In this document: piece by piece, positions 28,676-36,279 of the stretch
How the letters are laid out: the number at the start of each line of letters is the position of its first letter
Position numbering within the stretch: the stretch's first letter is position 1
Source of the DNA: Streptomyces lucensis JCM 4490
Lineage (GTDB): Bacteria; Actinomycetota; Actinomycetes; Streptomycetales; Streptomycetaceae
DNA: 64,000 bases
NCBI RefSeq assembly: GCF_014650035.1
Contig: NZ_BMUE01000018.1
Location: 73,547-137,546 of the forward strand
Direction of reading: 5' to 3'
Program-made: the position numbers and the translations under genes
The notes under the pieces: model-generated
The model's database searches: none
Seen by the model: only the letters and a program-made list of their open reading frames with translations
Told to the model about the DNA's origin: nothing

Positions 28676-28849
28676 TCAGACTTCGAGGACCTGGCGCTTG
28701 TTGTAGGTGCCGCAAGACGGGCACGCGATGTGCTGCTGCTTGGGCTCGTGGCAGCGCTCGCACGCAACCAGGGTGGGGACCGCAGCCTTCCACTGCGACC
28801 GGCGGTGGCGCGTGTTGCTGCGCGACATCTTCCGCTTCGGAACAGCCAC
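28676..28849 (-). CDS. rpmF: 50S ribosomal protein L32
   Basis: 57 residues, MAVPKRKMSRSNTRHRRSQW, then the zinc-binding pairs CERC and CPSC. The GTG start at 28849 is preceded by GGAGAAG. It lies 2 bases after the YceD-type gene, as in most bacteria, where the pair is conserved. Confidence 0.97.
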   Translation of the reverse strand: MAVPKRKMSRSNTRHRRSQWKAAVPTLVACERCHEPKQQHIACPSCGTYNKRQVLEV

Positions 28850-28851
28850 GG

Positions 28852-29502
28852 CTACTTCTCCTGCTTCTCGTCGACGCCCGCTTCCGCGTCAGCGCCGCTC
28901 ATCTCGTCCTTCTCGCCGTCTTCAGGTGAACCGGCGAGTCCCTGCAAAGCCGCCCAACGGATGTCGACGGCGTCGTGGTGGTGGTCCGGGTCGTCCGCGA
29001 GCCGTGCTCCGCACTCGGAGCACAGGCCCGGACAGTCTTCCTGGCACACCGGCTGCATCGGCAGTGCGAGCACCACCGCATCGCGCAGCAGAGGTTCGAG
29101 GTCGAACAGTCCGTCCTCGAGGAAGAACCTGTCCTCGTCGTCCTCGGCGTCGTCGCCCGGTTCCGCGATCACACGGCCCCGGTCGTCGGCGTCAGGGTAC
29201 GAGAACAGCTCCTGGAAGTCCGCTTCGAGCTCCAGCCCGACCGGCTCCAGACACCTTACGCACTCCCCCTCGGCTCGTGCACGGGCGGTACCCGTGACGA
29301 GCACCCCTTCCATGACCGACTCGAGTCGGAGTTCGAGCTCCACCGGGGCGCCCTGCGGCACTCCGATGACCCCTTCGATGCCGAGATCGGCGGGAGCGTC
29401 GATCGTGCGGTTCAGTCGCTGCAGCGCGCCAGGACGCCGGCCCAGCTCGTGAGTGTCGAACACGAGAGGGTTGCGGTGGTCGAGGCGGGCGTTGGAGGCC
29501 AT
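28852..29502 (-). CDS. YceD/DUF177 family protein
   Basis: A 216-residue acidic protein of the DUF177 family, always found before rpmF and implicated in 23S rRNA/large subunit maturation (known from plants and E. coli). The two Cys clusters ECVRCLEPV and CQEDCPGLCSECG are as expected. It has an acidic tail after QGLAGSPEDG. Start ATG at 29502 with GCAGGA upstream; a longer in-frame start at 29574 adds unrelated basic residues and is rejected. Confidence 0.92.
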   Translation of the reverse strand: MASNARLDHRNPLVFDTHELGRRPGALQRLNRTIDAPADLGIEGVIGVPQGAPVELELRLESVMEGVLVTGTARARAEGECVRCLEPVGLELEADFQELFSYPDADDRGRVIAEPGDDAEDDEDRFFLEDGLFDLEPLLRDAVVLALPMQPVCQEDCPGLCSECGARLADDPDHHHDAVDIRWAALQGLAGSPEDGEKDEMSGADAEAGVDEKQEK

Positions 29503-29647
29503 TCCTGCTTTCGATCTTCGAGCTCGTGGGGAACGCCGCCCGGCGGTGTTCCGGGCAGCGGTGATCGCGGGCATACTCGCGACCGAAGAGCCAGGATACT
29601 GGACCTTTCACTCAGGGCCCAATCCGGTTCGGCTCCGGGACTCGCGG

Positions 29648-30727
29648 CTACAGGCCCCGGCCCTGTTCGTAGGCCCTCAGCTGCTCCGCGCTGATCATGC
29701 TCGTGTCGAAGAGGCTGGTCTCGTCGAGGGCGTAGCCCGGCTGCGGCGCCTGCTGCTGGGCCTGCGGCTGCTGCCCCGGCTGCTGGGGCTGCTGCGGGTC
29801 GTAGGCGGCCTGCTGGGGGTCGTAGGCGGCCTGGTAGGCGTAGGGGTCGGCCTGCTGGTAGCCGTACGGGTCCTGCTGCGGGGCGTAGCCGGGCTGCTGC
29901 GGGAAGCCCGCGTAGGGATCCGGCTGCTGCGGGTAGCCGTAGTCGGGCTGCGGCTCGTACGACGGCTGCTGCTGGGGCGCGGCCGGGCGCTGGGCCGGGG
30001 TGTCCTGCTCGGCGAGGGCCGCGAGGTCGGCCAGGTAGTCGGCGTCGCTGGAGTGCTGGTAGGTCGTGGTGTCGTCGGCGAGGGCGCCGAGGTCGTCGGT
30101 GGCGATGCGGCCGTGCAGCTTCTGCCGGCCCCGGCCGACGGCCTCCAGCGTCTTGGCGAGGACCGCCTCGAAGGCGCCGAGCTTGGTGTCGACGTACGCG
30201 TCGGCGTTGTGCCGCAGGGTCGCCGGGTCCTGGCTGCGCTCGGGGGCGTCCTCGTCCTCGTAGCCGTTCTCGTCCAGGCCGGGCCCGGTGCCGAGCAGCT
30301 TCTCGCGGCCGCGACCGACCGAGCCGAGGGTCTTGGTGAGGACGACCTCGAAGTTGGCGAGCTTGGAGTCGACGTAGTCGTCGGCGTCGGCGCGGATCTC
30401 CTCGGCCTCCTGGCGGGCCTCGGCGAGGATCCGGTCGGCCTCGGCCTGCGAGCGGCGGGCGACCTCGGTGCCGGAGACCAGCGAACCGCGTTCGGCGTGC
30501 GCGTCGGAGATGATCCGCTCGGCCTCCATCCGGGCCTGCTCGACCATCTGCTCACGGTCGCCGATCAGCTCCTGCGCCTGCGCGAGGGAGCCGGGCAGGG
30601 CCTGGCGCACCTCTTCCAGCATCGCGAGCAGCTCGGCGCGGTTGATCACACAGGACGCCGACATGGGCATGGCCCGGGCGCCGGCGACCGCGGAGACGAT
30701 CTCGTCGAGCTTCTTCTGCACGTCCAC
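29648..30727 (-). CDS. DivIVA-like coiled-coil protein with Pro/Gln-rich tail
   Basis: A 359-residue protein annotated in Streptomyces as cell division initiation or ATP synthase F0 B-like. Residues 1-110 form a long coiled coil (LLAMLEEVRQALPGSLAQAQ, then QMVEQARMEAERIISDAHAE). Residues 115-144 and 175-204 are an internal duplication (DDYVDSKLANFEVVLTKTL and DAYVDTKLGAFEAVLAKTL, then SVGRGREKL and AVGRGRQKL). The tail (about 240-335) is very rich in Pro, Gln and Tyr, followed by a short conserved end LFDTSMISAEQLRAYEQG. It is probably cytoplasmic and polymer-forming. Located between the YceD gene and coaD. Confidence 0.82.
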   Translation of the reverse strand: MDVQKKLDEIVSAVAGARAMPMSASCVINRAELLAMLEEVRQALPGSLAQAQELIGDREQMVEQARMEAERIISDAHAERGSLVSGTEVARRSQAEADRILAEARQEAEEIRADADDYVDSKLANFEVVLTKTLGSVGRGREKLLGTGPGLDENGYEDEDAPERSQDPATLRHNADAYVDTKLGAFEAVLAKTLEAVGRGRQKLHGRIATDDLGALADDTTTYQHSSDADYLADLAALAEQDTPAQRPAAPQQQPSYEPQPDYGYPQQPDPYAGFPQQPGYAPQQDPYGYQQADPYAYQAAYDPQQAAYDPQQPQQPGQQPQAQQQAPQPGYALDETSLFDTSMISAEQLRAYEQGRGL

Positions 30728-30784
30728 CTGTGCTCGCCACTCTCTACAGCCGGGTTGAAGACGGACGGGACGACTGTAGCCCCA

Positions 30785-31264
30785 TCAGCCCTTGCGCAGG
30801 CGCGCGTTCAGGGCCTCCAGGACGGGGGCGGGCACCAGGTGGGAGACGTCGCCGCCCCAGGCCGCGACCTCCTTGACCAAAGAGGAGGAGAGGAAGCTGT
30901 AGGTGGGGTTGGTGGGCACGAACAGCGTCTCGACGCCGGTGAGGCCGATGTTCATCTGGGCCATCTGGAGTTCGTAGTCGAAGTCGCTGACGGCGCGCAG
31001 GCCCTTGACGATGGCGGGGATGTCGCGCTGCTTGCAGAAGTCGACGAGGAGACCGTGGAAGGCCTCGACGCGGACGTTGGCGTACTCGGCGGTGACCTGG
31101 CGGATCAGCTCGATCCGCTCGTCGATCTCGAACAGGCCCTTCTTGGACTGGTTGATCATCACCGCGACGTAGACCTCGTCGTAAAGACGGGAGGCCCGGG
31201 CGATGATGTCGAGGTGTCCGTTGGTGATCGGGTCGAACGACCCGGGACAGACGGCGCGGCGCAC
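30785..31264 (-). CDS. coaD: Phosphopantetheine adenylyltransferase (CoaD)
   Basis: The fourth enzyme of coenzyme A synthesis. The nucleotide-binding motif is GSFDPITNGH. The conserved FVPTNPTYSFLSSSLVKEVA region is present. 159 residues from GTG at 31264, preceded by GAGGGA, is the usual length. The in-frame ATG at 31294, overlapping the rsmD stop as ATGA, would give 169 residues and cannot be excluded. It forms an operon with rsmD. Confidence 0.94.
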   Translation of the reverse strand: MRRAVCPGSFDPITNGHLDIIARASRLYDEVYVAVMINQSKKGLFEIDERIELIRQVTAEYANVRVEAFHGLLVDFCKQRDIPAIVKGLRAVSDFDYELQMAQMNIGLTGVETLFVPTNPTYSFLSSSLVKEVAAWGGDVSHLVPAPVLEALNARLRKG

Positions 31265-31290
31265 TTGTGATCCCTCGCTCTCCGGTCCGG

Positions 31291-31878
31291 TCATCGTGCG
31301 TCTTCGCACGTAGAGGCGGCGCGACCGTACCAAAACGTTCCCTCGCCGTATCGGCGGGACCGGATCGCCTCGAAGCCGTCCGGCCAGCGGAATTCACCGC
31401 CCCTGGTGCTGCGCTCCACGGTGACCAGCGCTTCTTCGGCGAGCCAGCCCTCCGTGCGGAGTGTGAGCAGAATCTCCCGGAGATCGTCGTCCGCGACGGC
31501 GTACGGGGGGTCCAGGAAGACGACGTCGTACGGCTCGGCCGGGGGCGCGGTCCGGATGATCTGTTCCGCTTTGCCCGCTCTCACCTCGGCGCCCGGCAGG
31601 CCCAGGTTCTTCACGTTCTCCCGGACCGTCCTCGCCGCGCGGGCGTCCGCCTCGACCAGCAGGGTGTGGCTCGCGCCCCTCGACAGCGCCTCCAGGCCCA
31701 CGGCTCCGGAGCCGGCGTAGAGGTCGAGGACGCGTTCACCGGCCAGCGGGCCGCCGAGGAGGGACTGCCAGGTGGAGAAGAGGGCCTCGCGCGCGCGGTC
31801 CGATGTCGGACGGGTTCCGGTGCCAGGGGGTACTGACAAGCGCCGTCCGCCTGCCCGGCCGGCGATCACGCGGGTCAT
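31291..31878 (-). CDS. rsmD: 16S rRNA (guanine(966)-N2)-methyltransferase RsmD
   Basis: 195 residues. It begins MTRVIAGRAGGRRLSVPPG and has the SAM motif VLDLYAGSGAVGLEALSRG and the catalytic FLDPPYA. It is directly upstream of coaD, the usual pairing in bacteria, and follows recG by 110 bases. Confidence 0.95.
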   Translation of the reverse strand: MTRVIAGRAGGRRLSVPPGTGTRPTSDRAREALFSTWQSLLGGPLAGERVLDLYAGSGAVGLEALSRGASHTLLVEADARAARTVRENVKNLGLPGAEVRAGKAEQIIRTAPPAEPYDVVFLDPPYAVADDDLREILLTLRTEGWLAEEALVTVERSTRGGEFRWPDGFEAIRSRRYGEGTFWYGRAASTCEDAR

Positions 31879-31988
31879 GTGGGGAGTCCTTCTTCGTGGG
31901 CGGCTTTACGGTTCATTGTCGCTGGCCGCGCCCGCGCGGCGGTAGCCGCGTACGGAGTACGGGGCCGCGCACGCCCGGGCAGCCGCCC

Positions 31989-34217
31989 TCACCCCTTGTC
32001 CAGGTACTGCTCCCGCTCCTCGTCCAGCAGGGCGTCCAGCGCGGTCCGCAGGCCCGGGAGGCCGGTCAGCTCGGGGTCGGCCGCGACGAGGGCCGCCGCC
32101 TCCTCGCGTGCCTGGGCGATGACCTCCTCGTCCTCGATGACCTCCAGGACCCGCAGGCTGGAGCGGGCACCGGACTGGGCCTGGCCCAGGACGTCGCCCT
32201 CGCGGCGCTGTTCGAGGTCGATGCGGGAGAGTTCGAAGCCGTCGAGCGTGGCGGCGACCGCGTTCAGGCGCCGGCGGGCGGCACTGGCCTCGGGCATCTC
32301 GGTGACCAGCAGGCACAGGCCGGGGGCCGAGCCGCGGCCGACGCGGCCGCGCAGCTGGTGCAGCTGGGAGACGCCGAAGCGGTCGGCGTCCATGATGACC
32401 ATGGCGGTGGCGTTGGGGACGTTGACGCCGACCTCGATGACGGTGGTGGCGACCAGGACGTCCGTCTCACCCGCCGCGAAGCGGCGCATCACGGCGTCCT
32501 TGTCGTCGGGGTGCATGCGGCCGTGCAGGACCTCGACGCCGAGGCCCTTCAGGGGGCCCTGGCCCAGCTGGCCGGCCACGTCGAGGACCGCGAGCGGGGG
32601 GCGCTTCTCGGCCTCGTCCTCGGGGGACTTCGTCCTGCCCGCCTTCCTGGGGTCGGCCGCCTCGTCGGCGTCGTCCCCGATGCGGGGACAGACGACGTAC
32701 GCCTGGTGGCCGCCCGCCACCTCCTCGCGCACCCGCTCCCAGGCGCGGGCCAGGAAGTGGGGCTTGTCGGCGGCGGGGACGACGTGGCTGGCGATCGGGG
32801 ACCGGCCCGCCGGGAGCTGGTCGAGGACCGAGGTCTCCAGGTCACCGAAGACCGTCATCGCGACCGTGCGCGGGATGGGGGTGGCCGTCATGACCAGCAG
32901 GTGCGGGGGCTGCTTGCCCTTGCCGCGCAGGGCGTCGCGCTGTTCGACGCCGAAGCGGTGCTGTTCGTCGACGACGACCAGGCCGAGGTCGTGGAACCGG
33001 ACCTTGTCCTCGATGAGGGCGTGCGTGCCGATGACGATGCCCGCCTCGCCGGTGGCGAGGTCCAGCAGCGCGTGGCGGCGGGCCGCGGCACCCATCGAGC
33101 CGGTGAGCAGGACCACCTTGGTGGCGTGCTCGGCGCCGCCCAGCATGCCCTGCTCGGCCAGGTCGCCCATCATCTCGGTGATCGAGCGGTGGTGCTGCTG
33201 GGCGAGGACCTCCGTGGGCGCGAGCATGGCCGCCTGGCCGCCCGCGTCGACCACGGCGAGCATCGCGCGCAGGGCGACGAGCGTCTTGCCGGAGCCGACC
33301 TCGCCCTGCAGGAGGCGGTGCATCGGGTGCTCGGTGGCGAGGTCGGCGAAGATCTCGTCCGAGACCTTGCGCTGGCCCGCGGTGAGGGTGAAGGGCAGCC
33401 GGTCGTCGAAGGCGGTCAGGAGGCCGTCCGGCTTCGGTCGGCGGGGCGCCGCCGGGAGCTGGGAGTCGGCGTGCCGGCGGCGGGCCAGGGCGACCTGGAG
33501 GACGAAGGCCTCGTCCCACTTCAGACGGGCGCGGGCGTCGGCGATGTCGGCCTTGGTGTGCGGGCGGTGGATCTTGAGCAGGGCCTCGGGGAGCGGGAGC
33601 AGGCCGCGCCCGGCGAGGAGCGGGCCGGGGAGCGGGTCGAGGGCCTCCTGGGCGCCGGGGAGCACCGTCTGAACGGCCTTGCCGATCTTCCAGGACTCCA
33701 GTTTGGCGGTGGCGGGATAGATCGGGATGAGGGCGCCGGCCCAGGTCTCGACCGTCTCCTCGGAGTCGCCGCGCAGCAGTTCGTAGGCGGGGTGCGCGAG
33801 CTGGAGCCGGCGGTTGAAGACGGAGACCTTGCCGGCGAACATCGCGCGCGTGCCCGGCAGCAGCTCCTTGTGGGGCTTGTGCACGCCGCTGCCGAAGAAG
33901 ACCAGCTGGAGCCGGCCGCTGCCGTCGGTGATCGTGACCTCCAGCCGCTGGCCCTTGCCCCGCGGGGCCTTGGCCGAGGCGAAGGAGTGCAGGCGGGCGT
34001 CGGCGACCTGGGCGACCACCGTGACGTGCTCGTCCATGGGCAGGTCGGCGAGGTGGGTGAGCTGGCCCCGCTCCTCGTATCTGCGCGGGTAGTGGTGCAG
34101 GAGGTCGCCGACGGTGTGCAGGCCGAGGTGCTCGGCCATCACCTTCGCGGTGGCGGGGCCGAGCACTGACTTCAGGGACTGCTTCAGTGGTTCATCCAGT
34201 GCGGGCACGCAGTCCAT
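31989..34217 (-). CDS. recG: ATP-dependent DNA helicase RecG
   Basis: 742 residues. The N-terminal wedge/OB domain is followed by Walker A GEVGSGKTLVALRA, the DExH box VVDEQHRFGV, and helicase motifs QLRGRVGRG and the TRG-type C-terminus (QSGARSSLRVLEV). It remodels stalled forks and Holliday junctions. Start chosen at ATG 34217 (MDCVPALDEPLKQSLK). Upstream in-frame codons to 34367 look non-coding. It is divergent from the HSP90/TPR operon. Confidence 0.95.
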   Translation of the reverse strand: MDCVPALDEPLKQSLKSVLGPATAKVMAEHLGLHTVGDLLHHYPRRYEERGQLTHLADLPMDEHVTVVAQVADARLHSFASAKAPRGKGQRLEVTITDGSGRLQLVFFGSGVHKPHKELLPGTRAMFAGKVSVFNRRLQLAHPAYELLRGDSEETVETWAGALIPIYPATAKLESWKIGKAVQTVLPGAQEALDPLPGPLLAGRGLLPLPEALLKIHRPHTKADIADARARLKWDEAFVLQVALARRRHADSQLPAAPRRPKPDGLLTAFDDRLPFTLTAGQRKVSDEIFADLATEHPMHRLLQGEVGSGKTLVALRAMLAVVDAGGQAAMLAPTEVLAQQHHRSITEMMGDLAEQGMLGGAEHATKVVLLTGSMGAAARRHALLDLATGEAGIVIGTHALIEDKVRFHDLGLVVVDEQHRFGVEQRDALRGKGKQPPHLLVMTATPIPRTVAMTVFGDLETSVLDQLPAGRSPIASHVVPAADKPHFLARAWERVREEVAGGHQAYVVCPRIGDDADEAADPRKAGRTKSPEDEAEKRPPLAVLDVAGQLGQGPLKGLGVEVLHGRMHPDDKDAVMRRFAAGETDVLVATTVIEVGVNVPNATAMVIMDADRFGVSQLHQLRGRVGRGSAPGLCLLVTEMPEASAARRRLNAVAATLDGFELSRIDLEQRREGDVLGQAQSGARSSLRVLEVIEDEEVIAQAREEAAALVAADPELTGLPGLRTALDALLDEEREQYLDKG

Positions 34218-34297
34218 TGCACACCACGGCACTGACAATGCCGTACACCCTGCCCTGCGGTTTTGCCGCCCACGGCCGTGCGCCCGGTCCGGGAAGG

Positions 34298-34314
34298 CCC
34301 CGGAAATTCCGGGG
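34298..34314. promoter_or_regulatory. 17-bp palindrome upstream of the HSP90/TPR operon
   Basis: CCCCGGAA-A-TTCCGGGG is a perfect inverted repeat about an A, 130 bases before the HSP90 start and about 30 bases before a weak -10-like TAGGAT (34346-34351). It may be an operator for the operon or for the divergent recG gene. Confidence 0.5.
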
Positions 34315-34443
34315 AAAGTCCTGGTCAGGTGGGCTGTTCCGGCTCTAGGATGGCGCGCTCCGGCCATCCTTCGCGGTCACCGCCCCATCCGGGACCGCCC
34401 GACCCCGCGCCGCCCACGCACTCCCCCCTCCGGCGCAGTGACG

Positions 34444-36279
34444 ATGGACTCCCAGACCTCGCAGTCAGCCCAGGCATCCCAGTCACCCCACACACCTCAC
34501 ACGTTCCAGGTCGACCTGCGCGGTCTGGTGGACCTGCTCTCCCATCACCTCTACTCCAGTCCCAGGGTCTATCTGCGCGAGCTGCTGCAGAACGCCGTGG
34601 ACGCCGTCACCGCGCGGCGGGCCGAGGAGCCGGACGCCCCGGCGCTGGTCCGGCTCCACGCCTCGGACGGCGGCCTGCGCGTGGAGGACAGCGGCGTCGG
34701 GCTCACCGAGTCCGACGTGCACGGCCTGCTGGCGACCATCGGCCGCAGCTCCAAGCGGGCGGAGGCCCTGCAGGAGGCCCGGTCGGACTTCCTCGGCCAG
34801 TTCGGCATCGGGCTGCTCGCCTGCTTCGTGGTCGCCGAGCGGATCCGGGTGGTCAGCCGCAGCGCCCGGACGCCCGGGGCCCCGCCGGTGGAGTGGACGG
34901 CGCGCGACGACGGGTCGTACACCGTGCGCACGCTGCCCGACGCCGAACGGCCCGAGCCGGGTACGACGGTGTACCTGACGGCGCGGGCCGGCGCGGCCGA
35001 GTGGCTGTCGCCCGAGCGCGTCCTCACCCTGGCCCGGGACTTCGGCTCGCTGCTGCCGTACGACGTCCGGGTGGGCGAGGAGCGGATCACCGAGCTGCCC
35101 GCGCCCTGGGACCGCCCGTACCCGAGTCCCGCCACGCGGCGGGCGGCGCTGACCCGGCACTGTCGCGAGCTGTTCGGGTTCACCCCGCTGGACTCGATCG
35201 ACCTGGACGTGCCGGTGGCCGGGATCCGCGGGGTGGCGTACGTGCTGCCGTCGGCGGTCAGCCCGGCCCAGCGCGCCACCCACCGGGTGCACCTGAAGGG
35301 CATGCTGCTGACCGAGCGGGCCGAACAGCTGCTGCCCGACTGGGCGTTCTTCGTGCGCTGCGTGCTGGACACGGACAGCCTGCGGCCGACGGCCTCACGC
35401 GAGTCGCTGTACGAGGACGAGACGCTGGCCGCCGTGCGGGAGGCGCTCGGCGAGCGGATCCGGTCGTGGCTGACCCGGCTCGCCGCCGGTGACCCGGAAC
35501 GGCTCGCGGCCTTCCTGGCCGTGCACCACCTGGGCGTGAAGTCCCTCGCCCGGCACGACGGCGACATGCTGCGCACGATGCTGCCGTGGCTGCCGTTCGA
35601 GACCACCGACGGGCAGCTGTCCCTGGAGGAGTTCGCGCAGCGCCACCCGGTGGTGCACTTCACGCGGACCGTGGAGGAGTACCGGCAGGTCGCCCCGATC
35701 GCCTCCGCGCAGGGCGTCGGGGTGGTCAACGGCGGCTACACCTACGACAGCGAACTGATCGAGGCGCTGCCGGGGGTGCGGCCGGGGACGGTGGTCGCCG
35801 AACTGGACGCGGACACCGTGACCGCGCACCTGGACGCGGTGGACCCGGGCGAGGAGCTGGCGCTGTCGGGGTTCCTCGCGGCCGCGCGCGCGAAGCTGGA
35901 CCCGCTGGGCTGTGACGTCGTCCTGCGCGCCTTCCACCCGCTGTCGGTGCCCGCGCTGCACCTGGACGACCGGGGCGCCCGGCACGAGCAGGCGCGGGCG
36001 GAGGCCGAGGAGCGGGCCGACGACCTGTGGGCGGGCATCCTGGGCTCGCTGCGCGGCAGCGCCCCGCGCGCGCGTCTGGTGCTGAACCACCTCAACCCGC
36101 TGGTCCGGCGAATCGGTTCGCTGGGGGACCCGGAGCTGATCGGCACCGCCACCGAGTCGCTGTACGGGCAGGCCCTGCTGATGGCCCAGCGCCCGCTCCG
36201 GCCGGCCGACTCGGCGCTGCTCAACCGGGCGTTCATCGGGCTGCTGGAGTGGGCCACACACGGGGAGAACGGTCGCTGA
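34444..36279 (+). CDS. HSP90-family ATPase (HtpG-like)
   Basis: A 611-residue protein. The GHKL ATPase domain has RELLQNAVDA (45-54, catalytic Glu and Mg-binding Asn), DSGVG (82-86) and the ATP-lid motif GQFGIG (118-123). The middle domain has TDSLRPTASRESLYED, matching the catalytic-Arg loop of HtpG. The C-terminal third (about 430-611) diverges strongly from E. coli HtpG. The start is ATG 34444; GTG at 34438 is also possible. The stop codon overlaps the start of the TPR gene (TGATG), so the two proteins are coupled. Actinobacterial members of this branch are of unknown function and are not the usual heat-shock HtpG. Confidence 0.88.
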   Translation: MDSQTSQSAQASQSPHTPHTFQVDLRGLVDLLSHHLYSSPRVYLRELLQNAVDAVTARRAEEPDAPALVRLHASDGGLRVEDSGVGLTESDVHGLLATIGRSSKRAEALQEARSDFLGQFGIGLLACFVVAERIRVVSRSARTPGAPPVEWTARDDGSYTVRTLPDAERPEPGTTVYLTARAGAAEWLSPERVLTLARDFGSLLPYDVRVGEERITELPAPWDRPYPSPATRRAALTRHCRELFGFTPLDSIDLDVPVAGIRGVAYVLPSAVSPAQRATHRVHLKGMLLTERAEQLLPDWAFFVRCVLDTDSLRPTASRESLYEDETLAAVREALGERIRSWLTRLAAGDPERLAAFLAVHHLGVKSLARHDGDMLRTMLPWLPFETTDGQLSLEEFAQRHPVVHFTRTVEEYRQVAPIASAQGVGVVNGGYTYDSELIEALPGVRPGTVVAELDADTVTAHLDAVDPGEELALSGFLAAARAKLDPLGCDVVLRAFHPLSVPALHLDDRGARHEQARAEAEERADDLWAGILGSLRGSAPRARLVLNHLNPLVRRIGSLGDPELIGTATESLYGQALLMAQRPLRPADSALLNRAFIGLLEWATHGENGR

